The notes: generated by a model not told the origin, from the sequence alone. Positions 52,796 to 64,000 are shown, numbered from the stretch's first letter. The stretch: 64,000 nt of DNA from Butyriboletus loyo (GCA_038093515.1 JBBPSI010000093.1:1-64000), one strand, 5' to 3'. Numbers and translations are program-made.

Positions 52796-53900
52796 GTGCG
52801 ATGCAGTGAACGAAGAAGAGAGAGTGAAGTGGCTCCGAACAGAGCGGGCGAGGAGTTCATTGCGAAGGTGCAGATGACCTTTCGACAAGTGGATTTCATG
52901 TTCGCCCGACAAAGCGTCGGATCCAGTGCGGTATTCGGGCGTGATAGAGCCCGTGTATCGTTGACTTTTTGGTCCTTGCCCGCTCGCACCGTTTGCCAAA
53001 ACCACTATATCGAATCAAGTCCATCGAGCCCACATGAATGCAAAATGTATGTAGGGGTCTCTTTCTGTCGGTGCGGAGAGCAATGGAATGATGTGCCTGT
53101 CGCAGTTGGAGAATTGCATTCACGAGTGGAACCCTTTTCTGCCGAGTTTAAGCAAGGAGGTGGGACAAATTACATCGACGATCACGAAGCACTGAAACTT
53201 TGCTCACCTGGCCACCCCAAGCGGTTTGTCTCTCTGACTTGGCTTTCAATTCATCTGGGTGATGGTTTTAAGCAGCTCGGGTCAACGGAGGACCTCAATG
53301 AGGCCATTGTCGTCGGCCGAGATGCACTGGCACTTTGCACATTGGGGCACCGAGGTCATTGGAGAACCTTGGAAGCTACCTCCATGTACCGCGAATAGTA
53401 TCTTCTGTCTGCCGCAAGAGCATGGATCCGTGTAGCCGAAGATTTTCAACATCCCACGACAGAATTCTAGCATACGAAAGATTACTTATTCATCACCTCG
53501 CTACTCTACCATCATTACCTCAACATCTCACTGTGACGCTCTCGTTGTTTTAGTCGATCAGGGTCGTGTCCACATCCCATTTCAATGGGAACTGTCATTG
53601 GAGCTTGGTACTTCGGCTCTGGATACAAAGTCAACGAACGTGTCAGGAGGTAGATCTCGGCATCATCTCGAGGAAACTATGGGACGAGGTTGTTTCTCCC
53701 GTGGTCGACCTCCTCCAGACGATACATCCATTTCGATCTCGCATCTGGTACCGTGGTGTCCCACTGCCGTGTTCTCCACTCTTTCCCTGCACGCCGCTGG
53801 TCCGTATAGGACAGGCCAACGAAATCTCGCCGATTTCTACGTCCCGTCTTACACCTCCCCGACCTCTTCCCAACCTCAATGGAAGAGTGTCGCATAGCAT
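52796..53900 (+). pseudogene. Decayed TPR-CHAT protein gene
   Basis: At 53,180-53,390 one frame reads 'DDHEALKLCSPGHPKRFVSLTWLSIHLGDGFKQLGSTEDLNEAIVVGRDALALC', typical of the TPR units that precede CHAT domains in Agaricomycetes. It ends at a stop (53,396-53,398). About 250 bp further, two overlapping frames carry CHAT-domain pieces. One has 'LWDEVVSPVVDLLQTIHPFRSRIWY' (53,671-53,750). The other has 'LVPWCPTAVFSTLSLHAAGPY' and 'DFYVPSYTSPTSS' (53,740-53,875). The two halves of the domain lie in different frames without a plausible intron, so the gene is frameshifted. CHAT is a caspase-like fold; the Agaricomycete TPR-CHAT family is large and of mostly unknown function. No intact start is seen. 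Confidence 0.7.
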
Positions 53901-54339
53901 TCAAGTCGTGGCCGCGGGTTTTCTAGCACAGTACCATGCTGTGGATGGAAAGCATGTGATCATTGGCTACATTCGTATCGTTCGAGTGTTGCTCCGTGAA
54001 ATTTCGAGCCAGTGTCATCTCTAACGTTGCACTCTAGACGTGTATTCAGTTCCCCTCATGATGTATTCCGCTCTCCACGGGCGCAACATGAGGCCCAGAG
54101 CATTTTACCGTGGAAGGGTTGTACATTTTGCGAGCTCAGGTTCCTTTTAGATCTTTCAATTCGTTCCGAACCCGGTCTCTGAATGCCTCAGGAGCGTGAT
54201 TCTAAACGTCTTCACTACTGTACATCTACATATCCTGATTTGATTCGAGCTTGACCTTTCATTTAATCACCAACCGTTCATGTTGAAATTCATACACCTT
54301 TTATTCGTATACTTCATATAACCCTCACCGCCCTCGTCC
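53901..54339. other. Spacer between CHAT relic and DDI1
   Basis: About 440 bp with no recognisable coding sequence; probably relic DNA and the 3' UTR of DDI1. Confidence 0.5.
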
Positions 54340-56109
54340 TCATCCAAAGAGCATACTCGCAGCGACATCTACGTTTCCCCCGCCAGCCACTAACAACTGG
54401 ATAGCCTGCTCCCTCGACGCTCCAAGACCAACAAGCGTCGCAATATCGTTTTCGGGATATCTTCCTCCGGTGCTCGCTGCCCCCACAGCCGATGCACCGC
54501 TTAGGGTATGTCCTCCTCCAGGGAACCTTGAACCTGAACCGGGATTCTGCGACACCGACGATCCTCCTCTGAACGACGACGAAGAACCAGAGGAAGTAGC
54601 GACTGGCTGAGGGGAGGGGAGTGATCCCTCCGGGTCCACCCCCGCTTCCAGTATACGCGCTTTCTCCGGGAGCTCATGCTCAGGAAGGAACGAAACTTCG
54701 CGTCCTTGGATACGGAGGACACCTTTCTGGAGGTCTATACAAGCTTGGTGCGCCTTGAGCATGTCGAGTCCGAGAAGGAGGTCGACGTCGCGCCCCTGAT
54801 CGGCATTGCCGTGATTACGACGGACAAGCACGGTTTCTGAAGCTCACCTCCATGACAGTGAATGAACAGGGTAAGTAGAGGTCTGCCAGCTTTAGTTGTG
54901 CACTGTGTACCCTTCCGAGAATCTTGGCGGTTCCTACACCTCTAGCGATACCAGCGAATCGTTTGTCTACGAGGCGCATGATCCTGGGTGTCATGTACAT
55001 ATTCATATTTCGATCAGCGAGCACAGCTGGGGGTGGGATGTGTAATCACAGACGTACCCGCATGATTCAGCGCATTCCGGACTCACTGATAGTAAAATAG
55101 TGTCAGTCCAAGAAAGAAACGACCAAGCGCCTCAATCAACTCACTTATCGTGCTTTGTGCACCACTGTCCACGAACGCCTTCACGGGACGCGAATTAACC
55201 TCAACTGGAACGCTGACAATGCCCTTCACATTAGCAATCCCTCGACGCCCCTACTCTTCCTTCCTCCCACGCGGACAAACGCGAAGCTGACTCACTAAAG
55301 CATTGCTACCCTCCCGAACGCCTCTGGGCTGTACTCGAGGGCATGCTCCAAGTTCTCCATGATAGCCTGCTGTCTTATAGCCTCTTCTATCCTCGTTTGT
55401 GCCTCCACGCCGAACGGGTCTGCGTTGAGTGCCTCAATCTCGCGTTGTCGCGCTAGTTCAGCGTCACGTTGTCGTTCTTGCAGTTGCCTGAAGAGCGCGG
55501 CAAATCGAGCGGGAGAATGTTCTGCCGCTTCAGCCAGCTCGGGTTGGGTCTGTTGTAAAGTAAGTAGGTCAACTCGAAGTGGAGAGAACCGAAATGGACG
55601 GACTTGTCGAATTTGGCGCAGCAGGTCGGGGTTGCCCAATATCTGTAGCCGCGTCATCTCCGAGTCCGCATTCTGCGGTGATACTTCTCTATAGAATGGA
55701 TGATGCCGAATCGAGCACCGAGAGTACGCGATCGCGGAAGGACAGGGAGAGTAAGGCACCAGCATACGGAAACAGAACACCAGGACACTATTGGAGACCC
55801 ACCTCCTGCCAGAACCCACAGTTCTTCGCCTGAGCAGTAGCATGGCGTTATCGGACACACTGAGGCCCCTCATCGTCGTCGATGGCTGGCTAAGCTCGCG
55901 TCCCTCTAGTGAGATGACTTGCTCAGATACAGGGATACCAGACTACGTCCCGCGTATGAGCATCGGATGAGGTAGCGTTCACGAGATATGATATATGACC
56001 AGTGGCTCACCTCGGCCTCGACAAGTGCCTGAACGTCCTGAAGCTCCATGTTTGGGTCTATCTCCACGGTGAAGGCCTGGCCCATGTCAGTGACGAACGT
56101 TATTCGCAT
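54340..56109 (-). CDS. DDI1: DNA-damage-inducible protein Ddi1 (ubiquitin-like, retropepsin-like, UBA)
   Basis: The start at 56109 gives the ubiquitin-like domain '[19 protein letters not shown]', split by an intron after 'VEAE' and continued '[23 protein letters not shown]' and '[11 protein letters not shown]'. The helical Ddi1 domain follows ('[17 protein letters not shown]', '[19 protein letters not shown]'). Then comes the cellular retropepsin-like domain with the active site '[11 protein letters not shown]' (Asp-Ser-Gly) and '[17 protein letters not shown]', and finally a C-terminal UBA ('[38 protein letters not shown]'). A Gly/Ser-rich linker separates the last two. Ddi1 is a proteasome shuttle and a ubiquitin-dependent protease of nucleus and cytosol. 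It is a host gene, not a retroelement. Confidence 0.94.
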
Positions 56110-56489
56110 GGTCTAGAGACCCTTGGACGTGTAAATGTGAGAATGCTTGGGTTGTTGTAGGTCGTATCCGTATGGTATGATAATCAAGTGGAGGGATCGA
56201 CAACGTGCCCGGAGCACACGAAGGGGTGGGCGATCTCGAAGTACTCGATCAGGAAAGTGTTGTAAAACGCTCACGACGAACGCGACCAGCGATGGTTAAA
56301 TACCTCAGTGGCCATGCCATGGACACGCAAACCCTCCACGAATGATCCAGAATTCAGTGGAAGGAGACGACGCGTCAGCTTAGCCAGCATCTCAGTAAGC
56401 AAGCGCCCAGAAGCGCAGCATGCAGTGATATTAAAGTATACAATACAACGTCGACGAGATCCCTCCTCATAAAGCGAACCTACAGTCAT
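56110..56489. other. Intergenic region DDI1 / ATG29
   Basis: The 380 bp hold the 5' leader of DDI1 and the 3' UTR of ATG29. No gene is supported. Confidence 0.6.
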
Positions 56490-58241
56490 CTATTGTCGAA
56501 TCCCTCGTCCGCCCAATCTACTTCTCGTAATTGCAGAGCTATGACAGAAACAATATAGGTATCCACAGCACCACGAACACGGAACAAGTAACTCACAGCC
56601 TTGACCCCGTCCCGCGAATGTTGGACATGAGCGCGCTCTCCAGGACAGAGGCTGACAAGCTCGTGTCTAACAGTAACATCCTACGTTAGCGATCTTGTGC
56701 AGCTAGAACATTACAGTGCTCACCACTCAGATCGCTGAAACTGCTCGCCGAACTCCCTTGGTTACTCTCCCCCTCGCTTACGCCTGCAGCCCCCAGTGCA
56801 CCGAACCCTTGGCGCGTATGGGCATGGCTCCTTGCGTTCCGCACAGACACTGCAGGTGGAGAGCTAGACTTGGTCGGCGAGAGGTGCCGCTGCATTGGAG
56901 AACTCGCGAATGGTACAGGTTGAGAGTTCGGCTGGAGGTGGGACGTCGCTTGCGTTTGGCATTGATTTGGAACATGAGCGTGATCATGCGGGGAGGAAGC
57001 ATGGCGATGTACTGGTGGTGGCGAAGGAGAAGATATAGAAGGTGACGGAATAGATGGAATCGAACCTTGAGGCGAAGATGCACTCGACACGCTCGCACTG
57101 TGATCGCTACTCCGCACAGCACTCGCAAACTCTCCAAGCCGAACGTCCAGTCCTGTATGCTCATTGAACCTAAGTTTACTCGGTGAACTTGGCGTGGCCC
57201 CGACCCCGCCATCCCCACCAGAATGGGCACGCATTGCGATAGCAGAAGCAGGGAATGCCGGACGGCCACGCATGGCCTCTTCCCGTCTTGTATCTTCGCG
57301 TCCCTTGCCTTTGTCAGGAGACACCGGTGATCTCACAAGCCCCAGCCTCTCGCTCGTCATCATCTTCTGCAGCTGCACAAGCTTCTTATCCAGGTGTTCC
57401 TGATCCTCCGTCTGCCTCTCCATCTCCTCCTCTCTTCTCTGTGCTAGTTCCTCCTCATCGCTCGATTCGCTCTCAGCTTCGTCAGAGAATGGGGAAGTCG
57501 TACGTGGCGGCGCGGAGAGCGGACCTGTGGAGCGCTTGGTGCCCTGCAGCGTAGCGGTGGACGAGGAGGATGTCTTGCCATGCGTCGAGTGGCCTTGCCC
57601 TCCGCGAGGCTTAGACGGCGACTTGTACGTCAGCGAGTTCAGGCGCGCTCTCACACCCAGCGGCGTGACCATCCTTTGGCTCACAGAGAGTCGCCGTGCG
57701 CTGAGGGGAGCGACACCCGCAAGCATGGTAGGCGGGATGTTGATGGACAGCGGGCGAGAAGAAGGAATAGAAGGCATCGCGTCCGCCGAGCGAGGCGTAG
57801 GAATAGCGGGACTCGACGGAGCAGCGGGGAAGGGGGTTGTAACGGATGCGGAGGTCGAGAGGACGCCTCGAATGTCTTGCAACCCACGAAGGTCCTCCTC
57901 ATACCGAGCCTGTGCGCGATAGAGGAGGTAGGGCAAAGGTACTTCTAGATGGGCAGCAAGGCCCTTCCCTGTGTACGTGTGTTCGGCGTAAAGGACGCGC
58001 GGGGAGTGAAAGAGAGGACGCACAGTCTGTACCGCCGTTATCGCTCGTCCGACTGAGCGCGATGACCTCCCAGAGGATGTTTGCCTTCTCGGTATTCCAT
58101 TCTATCTGAGCGTGGATATCAGATTCGGTTCGCTGAATTGTCTAGATACGACAGACATACATGCGGTGGATCGGGGTGTGGTTCGTCGGGTCTGTTGTAT
58201 GGAAGTTGGACCACGACGCGTACCCGAGGAGGCGTAGGCAT
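56490..58241 (-). CDS. ATG29: Autophagy-related protein Atg29
   Basis: Five exons (58241-58161, 58105-58024, 57968-56724, 56666-56597, 56538-56490) close in frame; 508 residues. The N-terminal domain reads 'VVVQLPYNRPDEPHPDPPHIEWNTEKANILWEVIALSR', then 'DWKGLAAHLEVPLPYLLYRAQARYEEDL', which matches the Atg29 domain of yeast ('EWN..KE..LW......DW..L...F..P..FL..R'). The long middle is Ser/Pro-rich and disordered. The end has 'SLSASVLESALMSNIRGTGSRL', a conserved C-terminal motif of fungal Atg29. With Atg17 and Atg31 it scaffolds the pre-autophagosomal structure. At 508 residues it is much longer than yeast Atg29. The start faces the NOPCHAP1-like gene, 151 bp away. Confidence 0.9.
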
Positions 58242-58392
58242 TGGCGCGTTCCTGTAGAGACGATGTAGGTTCACTCGCGTCGACGCTGCCACGCACGGCG
58301 ACGAAGTAGGTATGGGACTTGGTCAGGGTTTGCTGTAAAGCCAAGCTTACTTTACCCGATTTGGTACTCACCCCCTTCCGAGCTTCACCGCC
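58242..58392. promoter_or_regulatory. Shared promoter between ATG29 and the NOPCHAP1-like gene
   Basis: The divergent starts are 151 bp apart. No TATA box is visible; the assignment rests on spacing. Confidence 0.5.
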
Positions 58393-59188
58393 ATGTCCAA
58401 CAAGAACAAGCCTCCCTTCCTCGATGTCGAGGACGACGACCAACGACAAAACAGAATCGGTTCGTTCACTCCCATCGCTCCTCAGAAAGAAAGACTATCC
58501 TCTACCAGGCACTCTTCTCGAACGACTAAACACCACATCGCCCTCGAGCTCGGTGTCCCCCAATCCTCTCTTCAATATCGGACGCGAACGTTTACCAGAT
58601 CCAATTAAACCTCCCACTGACCGTACGACCCATCCCATCGCTTTCGTCCATCCCCGATGACCCATAGCACTTCGCCTATCCCACAGTGCTAGCACGCGTA
58701 AAAGCCTTCCTTCCCGTCATATCTGCTTCGAACGAGGCGCTCTCCCAACAAAGACCCGAGGACATCGACATCGAAAATGTCCCAGGGGACGAAGCACAGT
58801 ACATCGAGATGGTGCGTACCATAGCTTACTCTCGTCCCCCTCCGCCTCTCCAAATCGTGGTCTGCATCCGGGCTCTCTTATTCACGAACGCTCTCAGAAA
58901 CTCGGACTAGGCGTCTTTGAGGCTAAGCCTCGCACAGAGCCAGGATTACGCCCGACGAGCCCTTCCTCCGAAACAGATTCGGAACCAACATTGGACACGA
59001 CCTCGTCAGAGTCCGAATCGGATTCCGAGTCGTCCCGCTCGAGCTCAGAAGAAGACTCCGATGACAACGCTTCTGCTTCCGCCAGTGACGACTCGGATGC
59101 AGAGTCGCGGCCGAAATCGCCAGTCGATATGAAACCCGTCTCGTCTCGTCCTCTCAAACCCATCCCACGAGCAAAGATCGAGGTCTGA
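58393..59188 (+). CDS. NOPCHAP1-like / DUF4598 family protein
   Basis: Four exons (58393-58459, 58509-58622, 58687-58811, 58898-59188) give 198 residues. The core 'LARVKAFLPVISASNEALSQQRPEDIDIENVPGDEAQYIEMKLGLGVFEAK' matches the DUF4598 family, which includes human NOPCHAP1, a chaperone that hands NOP58 to the R2TP complex during box C/D snoRNP assembly. The N-terminus 'RIGTLLERLNTTSPSSSVSPNPLFNIG' precedes it. The last 75 residues are a Ser/Glu/Asp-rich acidic tail ending in a short basic stretch. Recognition is by motif recall, so function is inferred from the family. Confidence 0.75.
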
Positions 59189-59571
59189 GCTCGCATCCCG
59201 TGTCCGATATAAGATGCAGACGTCACAGGAACTTCGTAACGTTGAATCCGTCGTGCATCTTTCTTCCCTATCGGCGTACCTCTTACCGTCCGACATGTCC
59301 AACGAATGTACGGCGCGATCGTTGTGTTATATTTGAGAAGTTCTTCAGGAAATGAATGACTGCGCCCCGACCAGAATCACATCGATAAATATTGGAACAA
59401 GCAGCTACAATATTACAAACATGCACGATTTTCTAGATACTGTGGTTCCCTGAGGTACTAAATAAGCAGATCGACTATATACGCGTTACACCGAAAAGCT
59501 GTTCGTACAATAAACGAAAAGTAAGAAAACCCGAAACAATAAATAAAGTGTCTAGACTCGCCGCATCTCCA
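59189..59571. other. Convergent intergenic region
   Basis: The 383 bp between convergent stops are AT-rich at the right end (presumed 3' UTRs). No gene is supported. Confidence 0.6.
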
Positions 59572-61990
59572 TCACCGCCCCATCATGCTCATCCCGTTCG
59601 CATCGGGAGGGCTTGACATGAACGACAACCAAAAATCGTTGTCGAAGAAAATATCCGAACCCATAAAATAATTCGGATCACTCATCAAGAGGTTGGGAAA
59701 GGCGTGCTGAGAGTCCACCGGGCCGGGGGCGAGGTTACCTCCTGCATTGACGCACGTGGCCGGGCTTCCACCCACATACCCACCCGTGCTCATTCCACTC
59801 GAGACACTCGCACTCCTACTCGCATTCGAGGGGCCAAACTCTGCCCGGGTGCTCGTTGTGAAATGCTGCACCACCGGCTTCGAAAACTCTGTAGGCTGCC
59901 CCCCCGATCTCTCGACCTTCTTTTTGAAGGAGAGAACACCCGCCTCGATCAGTCGAGCGCACTTGGCGGAAAAATGGTCAGGCGAACAGGCGATGAGCGA
60001 CAGCCTCTCGATCGTCCTCGCCAATATCGAATCCGAAGACCCTGGCATCTGTTGACCTGTGTTCTCGAACACGCTCCATTTCGACAGGATGACAAAAATG
60101 GTGGCAAACGTAATCATGCTGAATAGGTTGTCGGGAGCGGTGCTCATCAATGCGAGCTCGGGTCGCGAAATTGTTGCGAGCAATATTGCTTCGCTGAGTA
60201 CCAGGGCATGGTGCCCCCAACTTTGTGCAAGGTTGACGCCATTGTGTTCGGCCACGAGAAACCAGGGGTTGTGGCTGTCGAATTTGGTGAGCGTGGCCTT
60301 GGTTTCCATGAGTGCGTGGACAAGGACAAGGAGTCGACATGACTGGTAGTAGATATGAAGCATCTGGAAATAGAAGACTTCGTGTTCTGCTAGGACTGGG
60401 AGTCAGAGTCAGGACTATTTGTTCATGTAAAGTCTGGGAACCAGGGGGACATGACAACAGAGAATAAGCTGAAAGCATACCTGGAAGTGGGGACAGGAGT
60501 CGTTCGAGAACGTCCATGTGAATGAAGAAATCGAGCACTTCTTTATAGAAGACACCAAGCCCGTCGACAGTCCGTAGTCGTATCGAGAGTCCCTGTTGGG
60601 TAAGGGCGAAAAGTTGGCAGAGAAAAGACAATCTTAAGTCTCGAGTTGAACCAATGGTAGCGTGCGAGCTCGTATCGAGGATATCATATATCAGAGTTTG
60701 GCAATCTGATATAGCTTCCCGGCCAGTGCCGACACAGAGCCTTCAAACCCCCAGTAAATCGACTAATACTACAAACGAGGGTGGCACCCGCTTACATTGA
60801 CTCGACAGTATTAAGGGCAAACCACTGAAATTGGGTGCAACGTCAATGCATGTTCAGAGACTGATCTTGGTGGACGCACTAGTCGTGCTTTATCGAGCGC
60901 TTCGACGAGTTCTGCGCTTGATGACTCGTTTGGCTTTTTTTGATTACGAAGTGTCTGAGCATATACCATAGCTTCGCTTAGACGAAGATTCATGGCCATA
61001 CTGACCGCTGTCGCAGCTATTAATCTTCCGTCACGGGGTTCTTTTGGTATTGTGTCACCGACGGGCTCCCACAGAGAGAGAATGAGGATGGCATGAATCG
61101 CGTCTGTGGAAGGGAGTGGGTTAAAGGATTGCTTGAAGACAACATCTTCAGCTAAGCGGTAGAGCTGCGGAGTGACGATGGAGCGTATTGAAGGTTCCAG
61201 ATGCCGAGAGGCTATGCAACATTGGGCGAGGCGCAGCAAGGGACCATCATTGCGGTTGCTGGGTTGTAAGCTTAGCCAAGGGCTGTAACGTTCCTCAAAT
61301 CTGAAAAAGACGCGTCTGATGAAAAGATACTGAACAGAGAATGGCTGATACACACATGTCAACCAAGTATTTGACCTGCTCACGTCCCAGTACGTGGAGG
61401 AGTGTCTGATCTACCTTGGTCCGAGAGGATTCTGCAGTGTTTGTTCCACTGCGCGTCAGTGCATGTATGGCAAGCATAGGAACCATAGTGCTTTCGAAAC
61501 CGCCAGGGAGCTTCAAGAAACCCCATGGGGATTGCTTCTCAGGTAGGAGACGCTCTGGGTGCAGTAACTCGACCTCTTCCACGTTGCGCGGTGGCGGTCT
61601 GAACGGAGGCAAGGTGTCCGTGGGTGTATCGCCCCAAACCTTGTGATGTCTTCTCGTGTCGTCCATCGTGACGTCCTGTGGCTTCTTAGAAAGCGGGGCG
61701 GAGGATCTCCGATCGATATTGGGTTGAGCTGGGGTTGGTTGTTGATCACGTGCAGAAGAAGGTGCAGAAGACGAACGGGAGCCGTCCTCGAAGGAACAGG
61801 AGAGACTGAGTACTTTGCAGCGGTGACATTGAGCACCAGAGTTGTCGCCATCAAGCATTTCGCACCGTGTTTTGTGCTTCCGGCATGATAGACACGCTTG
61901 AGCGGCTTTAGCTCGTTTTGCGGGTGCTGCGCGCGGAGAGTGGGCACGTTTTGAACCGACCACGGGGTCGTGCGTGTCTCGAGTGGCCAT
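59572..61990 (-). CDS. Zn(II)2Cys6 transcription factor
   Basis: The start at 61990 leads into a basic stretch and the fungal binuclear cluster C33-x2-C36-x6-C43-x11-C55-x2-C58-x6-C65 ('ACLSCRKHKTRCE', 'CHRCKVLSLSC'). The rest, in several exons, is a largely helical regulatory region typical of the class, including 'DAIHAILILSLWEPVGD', 'DGRLIAATAVSMAMNLRLSEAM' and 'ALVLSEAILLA'. The C-terminus near the stop is Asn/Phe/Ser/Met-rich with acidic and aromatic residues ('DIFFDNDFWLSFM'), a plausible activation segment. Size is about 650-700 residues. The target pathway cannot be read from the sequence. The cluster type resembles proteins of the PrtT/War1 group, but this is weak. Confidence 0.87.
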
Positions 61991-62739
61991 GGTGAAGGTG
62001 AAGGTGAAGGAGTCAACTTTGTCAACTTGAATACTCTACCCCGGACCCGCGCCGGCAAGGCTACTGCCGCGAAACACTACGCCCGCTTCAAAGTCAGCAA
62101 GTGCCTGACAGGTGGGCCTCTGCCCTACTTACCGAGTCGGCCCCACGCCAAACTTGTTCGTTCGCAAACGTTTAATCACTAACCAGCTTGACGTCGACCA
62201 CCGTCACGCCAATCGGCGAGCGTTTCGTTGAGCGCTGTGAATTTCTTAGGATGGGGCCGAGATGAGTCAAGTTTGCTGACGCGACGCTGTGCCTTTCTCC
62301 CGGATAGCGACGCTATCTTTCTAATGGTCCTGTGCCAGGGGTCGGTCGCTGACGGTGGACAGACCCTGTGGACAACAAGCGAACCAAGGTGGGAATGCCA
62401 CGGGTGCAAGCTGTTCGATGTAATATCTCGGGGAATAAGTGGAACGAGGGTATCATACCGCATCACTATCCAAGCTGCTGCTTATATTGAAGGTAAGTGT
62501 CAACCTTCTGCCACTCAAAGTGAGTTGTTCTAGTTGCAGGGGGGCAAAGAAGCGACGACCAAGGTGTCTAGTGAATTTAGAAGTCCCAAAACTTGCTATA
62601 TCAGGGTGCGTTACGGTACTCGGTGAGTAGTAGGCCATACTTAAACCATAATAAGCACGGCCGCAGCCCCTTCCATGCATACCGGTACATTCCGGTCACC
62701 CCAAGCCCAACCTCTGCTGGACGCAGGATGCCGTGCCGG
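61991..62739. other. Upstream region of the Zn2Cys6 factor and unassigned sequence
   Basis: A GGTGAA triplet repeat (61,991-62,008) and a doubled GTCAACTT word (62,013-62,030) sit just before the start codon of the factor. Beyond that, short frames on both strands look random. Confidence 0.45.
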
Positions 62740-62748
62740 TATAAAAGG
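62740..62748 (+). promoter_or_regulatory. TATA box
   Basis: A consensus TATAAAAGG on the plus strand, about 60 bp upstream of an ATG at 62,803 and upstream of the exon-like pieces below. Confidence 0.45.
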
Positions 62749-62799
62749 TATCAGAATACATCTTAGTATTCTTCGTGTCTTTGCCGAAGCCCGTCCCTA

Positions 62800-63829
62800 C
62801 ACCATGTGCTTCTCGCAGCTACTTAATACTTGACTATCAAACCTTATTCCACGAGCAGGGTCGGTCAGGATGGTACTCGTCGGGTTCAATCGTTCTGGGC
62901 TTGCCTTCGCATTATCTATCGATGAGCACCCATTTCGCGCTATTCGTCCTCGTTTAGCAGAAGCGTCATAGGTCAACAAAAATCGCAATTTAGATCTAGA
63001 ACAGCATTCTAGGGTAAGCTGTTGTCTTGTGCATTTTCCAACACTGTCTTCGTCCAACGTGGTTTGAGAAGATGTATATCATCTCTACGGCCAGAAGTCA
63101 ACGCGACCTCTAATTTCCGAACCCGATGTGTGGTGCACAGTGGCCCGGTCAACTTGGCGATCGGAGCTACAGTTGTGTTGGGAACGGACGGCGCTGCTAC
63201 CCAACATTCGACTCGGTTTCGATACACAAGGCACTATCGAACATGCAACCGTTCTCTCAACTTTCTACGGTCCCAGCTCCTCTGTCAAATGTTTCAGAGA
63301 ATCCAGGTGCCATTCATGTGATGTATAATTTTCACCCTAGGTGACGGTTTCAAGTGATCATTCAATGGTGGGGTTCACTCGGTCTTGCCCAGTAGCACGA
63401 ACGAGATTATACAGAACTTCTCCACAATCAGAAGAGGACGTTCTTTCCCGTCGTCAAGTAACCTCGTGCACACAGGTGCTGTTGTCCCATTTATTCTCCA
63501 GGCGCAGATACATTCGAACGCTTGCGTATACAAAGCGTTGTCACCGTGGAAATGCGAGGCAGACTCTATCGAGTACGGAGTGTCCACTCTACACCTGCCG
63601 AACGTCGATTGACACCTCCAGACTTATTTTCCTTCCGTAGATCCGAACCGGTTTCGTCGCTTGGATCGCTCTTGGGACTACCCTCCGTTGATTCATTTCC
63701 AGAACGAGGGTGAATTCAAGTGCGATTTTCCCCTCCCAGCCGACATTCTTGCTTTGGGGATCGACCCTGGACGCGCCCCAGGCTGGTCTTTGTTTTCCTT
63801 CTCCGCCCCCTAATTAACGAAATTATCAC
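62800..63829 (+). CDS. Possible unrecognised spliced gene
   Basis: Several plus-strand stretches look like exons: 'VYHLYGQKSTRPLISEPDVWCTVARSTW' to 'RCHSCDV' (about 63,070-63,325), 'ADTFERLRIQSVVTVEMRGRLYRVRSVHS' after a good acceptor (ttctccag, ending about 63,501), and 'SWDYPPLIHFQNEGEFKCDFPLPADILALGID' (about 63,670-63,770). They follow a TATA box. I cannot join them with certainty or name a family, and a relic is possible. Confidence 0.28.
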
Positions 63830-64000
63830 AACTCTCGTAAAGTGATACAATCGCATTCGACGTCATTTATGATGGGGAGTTGATAGTGGTGGCCGACAAG
63901 CTACTCTAAGACCTCCTACTCGTGGGTGTTTGTCCGATATCCTGCGTTGTTGAGGAAAAACATTAATGTAGGCTGGGCTGGGATCACAGAAATACCCACA

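Noticed and set aside
54800..55240. Retropepsin-like active site as evidence of a retroelement
   Set aside because: It lies between a ubiquitin-like and a UBA domain in one spliced gene, which is the cellular protein Ddi1.

Overview
The window is nuclear DNA of a filamentous basidiomycete, most likely an Agaricomycete. The reasons are dense genes split by many 45-90 nt introns, GT-AG (occasionally GC-AG) splice sites, CT-rich promoters, a complete set of fungal housekeeping genes, and the relic of a TPR-CHAT protein, a family that is strongly expanded in Agaricomycetes. A Rhizoctonia/Ceratobasidium-like fungus would fit, but genus assignment is a guess. There is no bacterial, viral, CRISPR, tRNA or rRNA feature that I can support. 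Gene models were built by hand by joining exons in frame at splice sites; where every junction closes in frame I give the exon coordinates. Layout, left to right. 1-2,975: the 3' end of a medium-chain dehydrogenase/reductase (+), SPT3 of SAGA (-), and PAPS reductase MET16 (+). 4,270-8,375: an RNase III with intact catalytic residues (+), COA3 (-), YAF9 (-) and the 68-residue COX7 (+), the last in five exons. 8,568-20,463: two large minus-strand genes, the checkpoint kinase MEC1/ATR and the ribosome-biogenesis factor NOP14, then an unrecognised small gene. 22,319-34,636: a GATA factor with a long zinc loop, an ING-family PHD protein and the Golgi E3-ligase rhomboid subunit DSC2, separated by two long blocks with no convincing gene (4.7 and 3.6 kb). 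34,734-45,806: eIF3d (-) and the RES-complex protein IST3 (+), a G/T-rich minisatellite, a single-exon orphan protein, a small zinc-finger gene, and a solo CNH-domain protein. 46,211-51,663: an ML/TRP-like membrane protein, an aldo-keto reductase and complex I subunit NDUFA1/MWFE. 51,664-54,339: mostly relic DNA with a broken TPR-CHAT gene. 54,340-61,990: DDI1, ATG29, a NOPCHAP1-like gene and a Zn(II)2Cys6 transcription factor. 62-64 kb: a TATA box followed by exon-like pieces of an unresolved gene. Many neighbours are head-to-head with starts only 39-275 bp apart (SPT3/MET16, YAF9/COX7, eIF3d/IST3, ATG29/NOPCHAP1-like, AKR/NDUFA1), implying shared bidirectional promoters. The genes do not form one pathway. 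Respiratory-chain genes (COA3, COX7, NDUFA1), chromatin regulators (SPT3, YAF9, ING) and ribosome/translation/splicing genes (NOP14, eIF3d, IST3, NOPCHAP1-like) recur. No clearly new multi-gene system is visible; the most unusual points are the decayed CHAT gene, the GC-AG introns and micro-exons, the GATA finger with a 19-residue loop, and the orphan zinc-finger gene.
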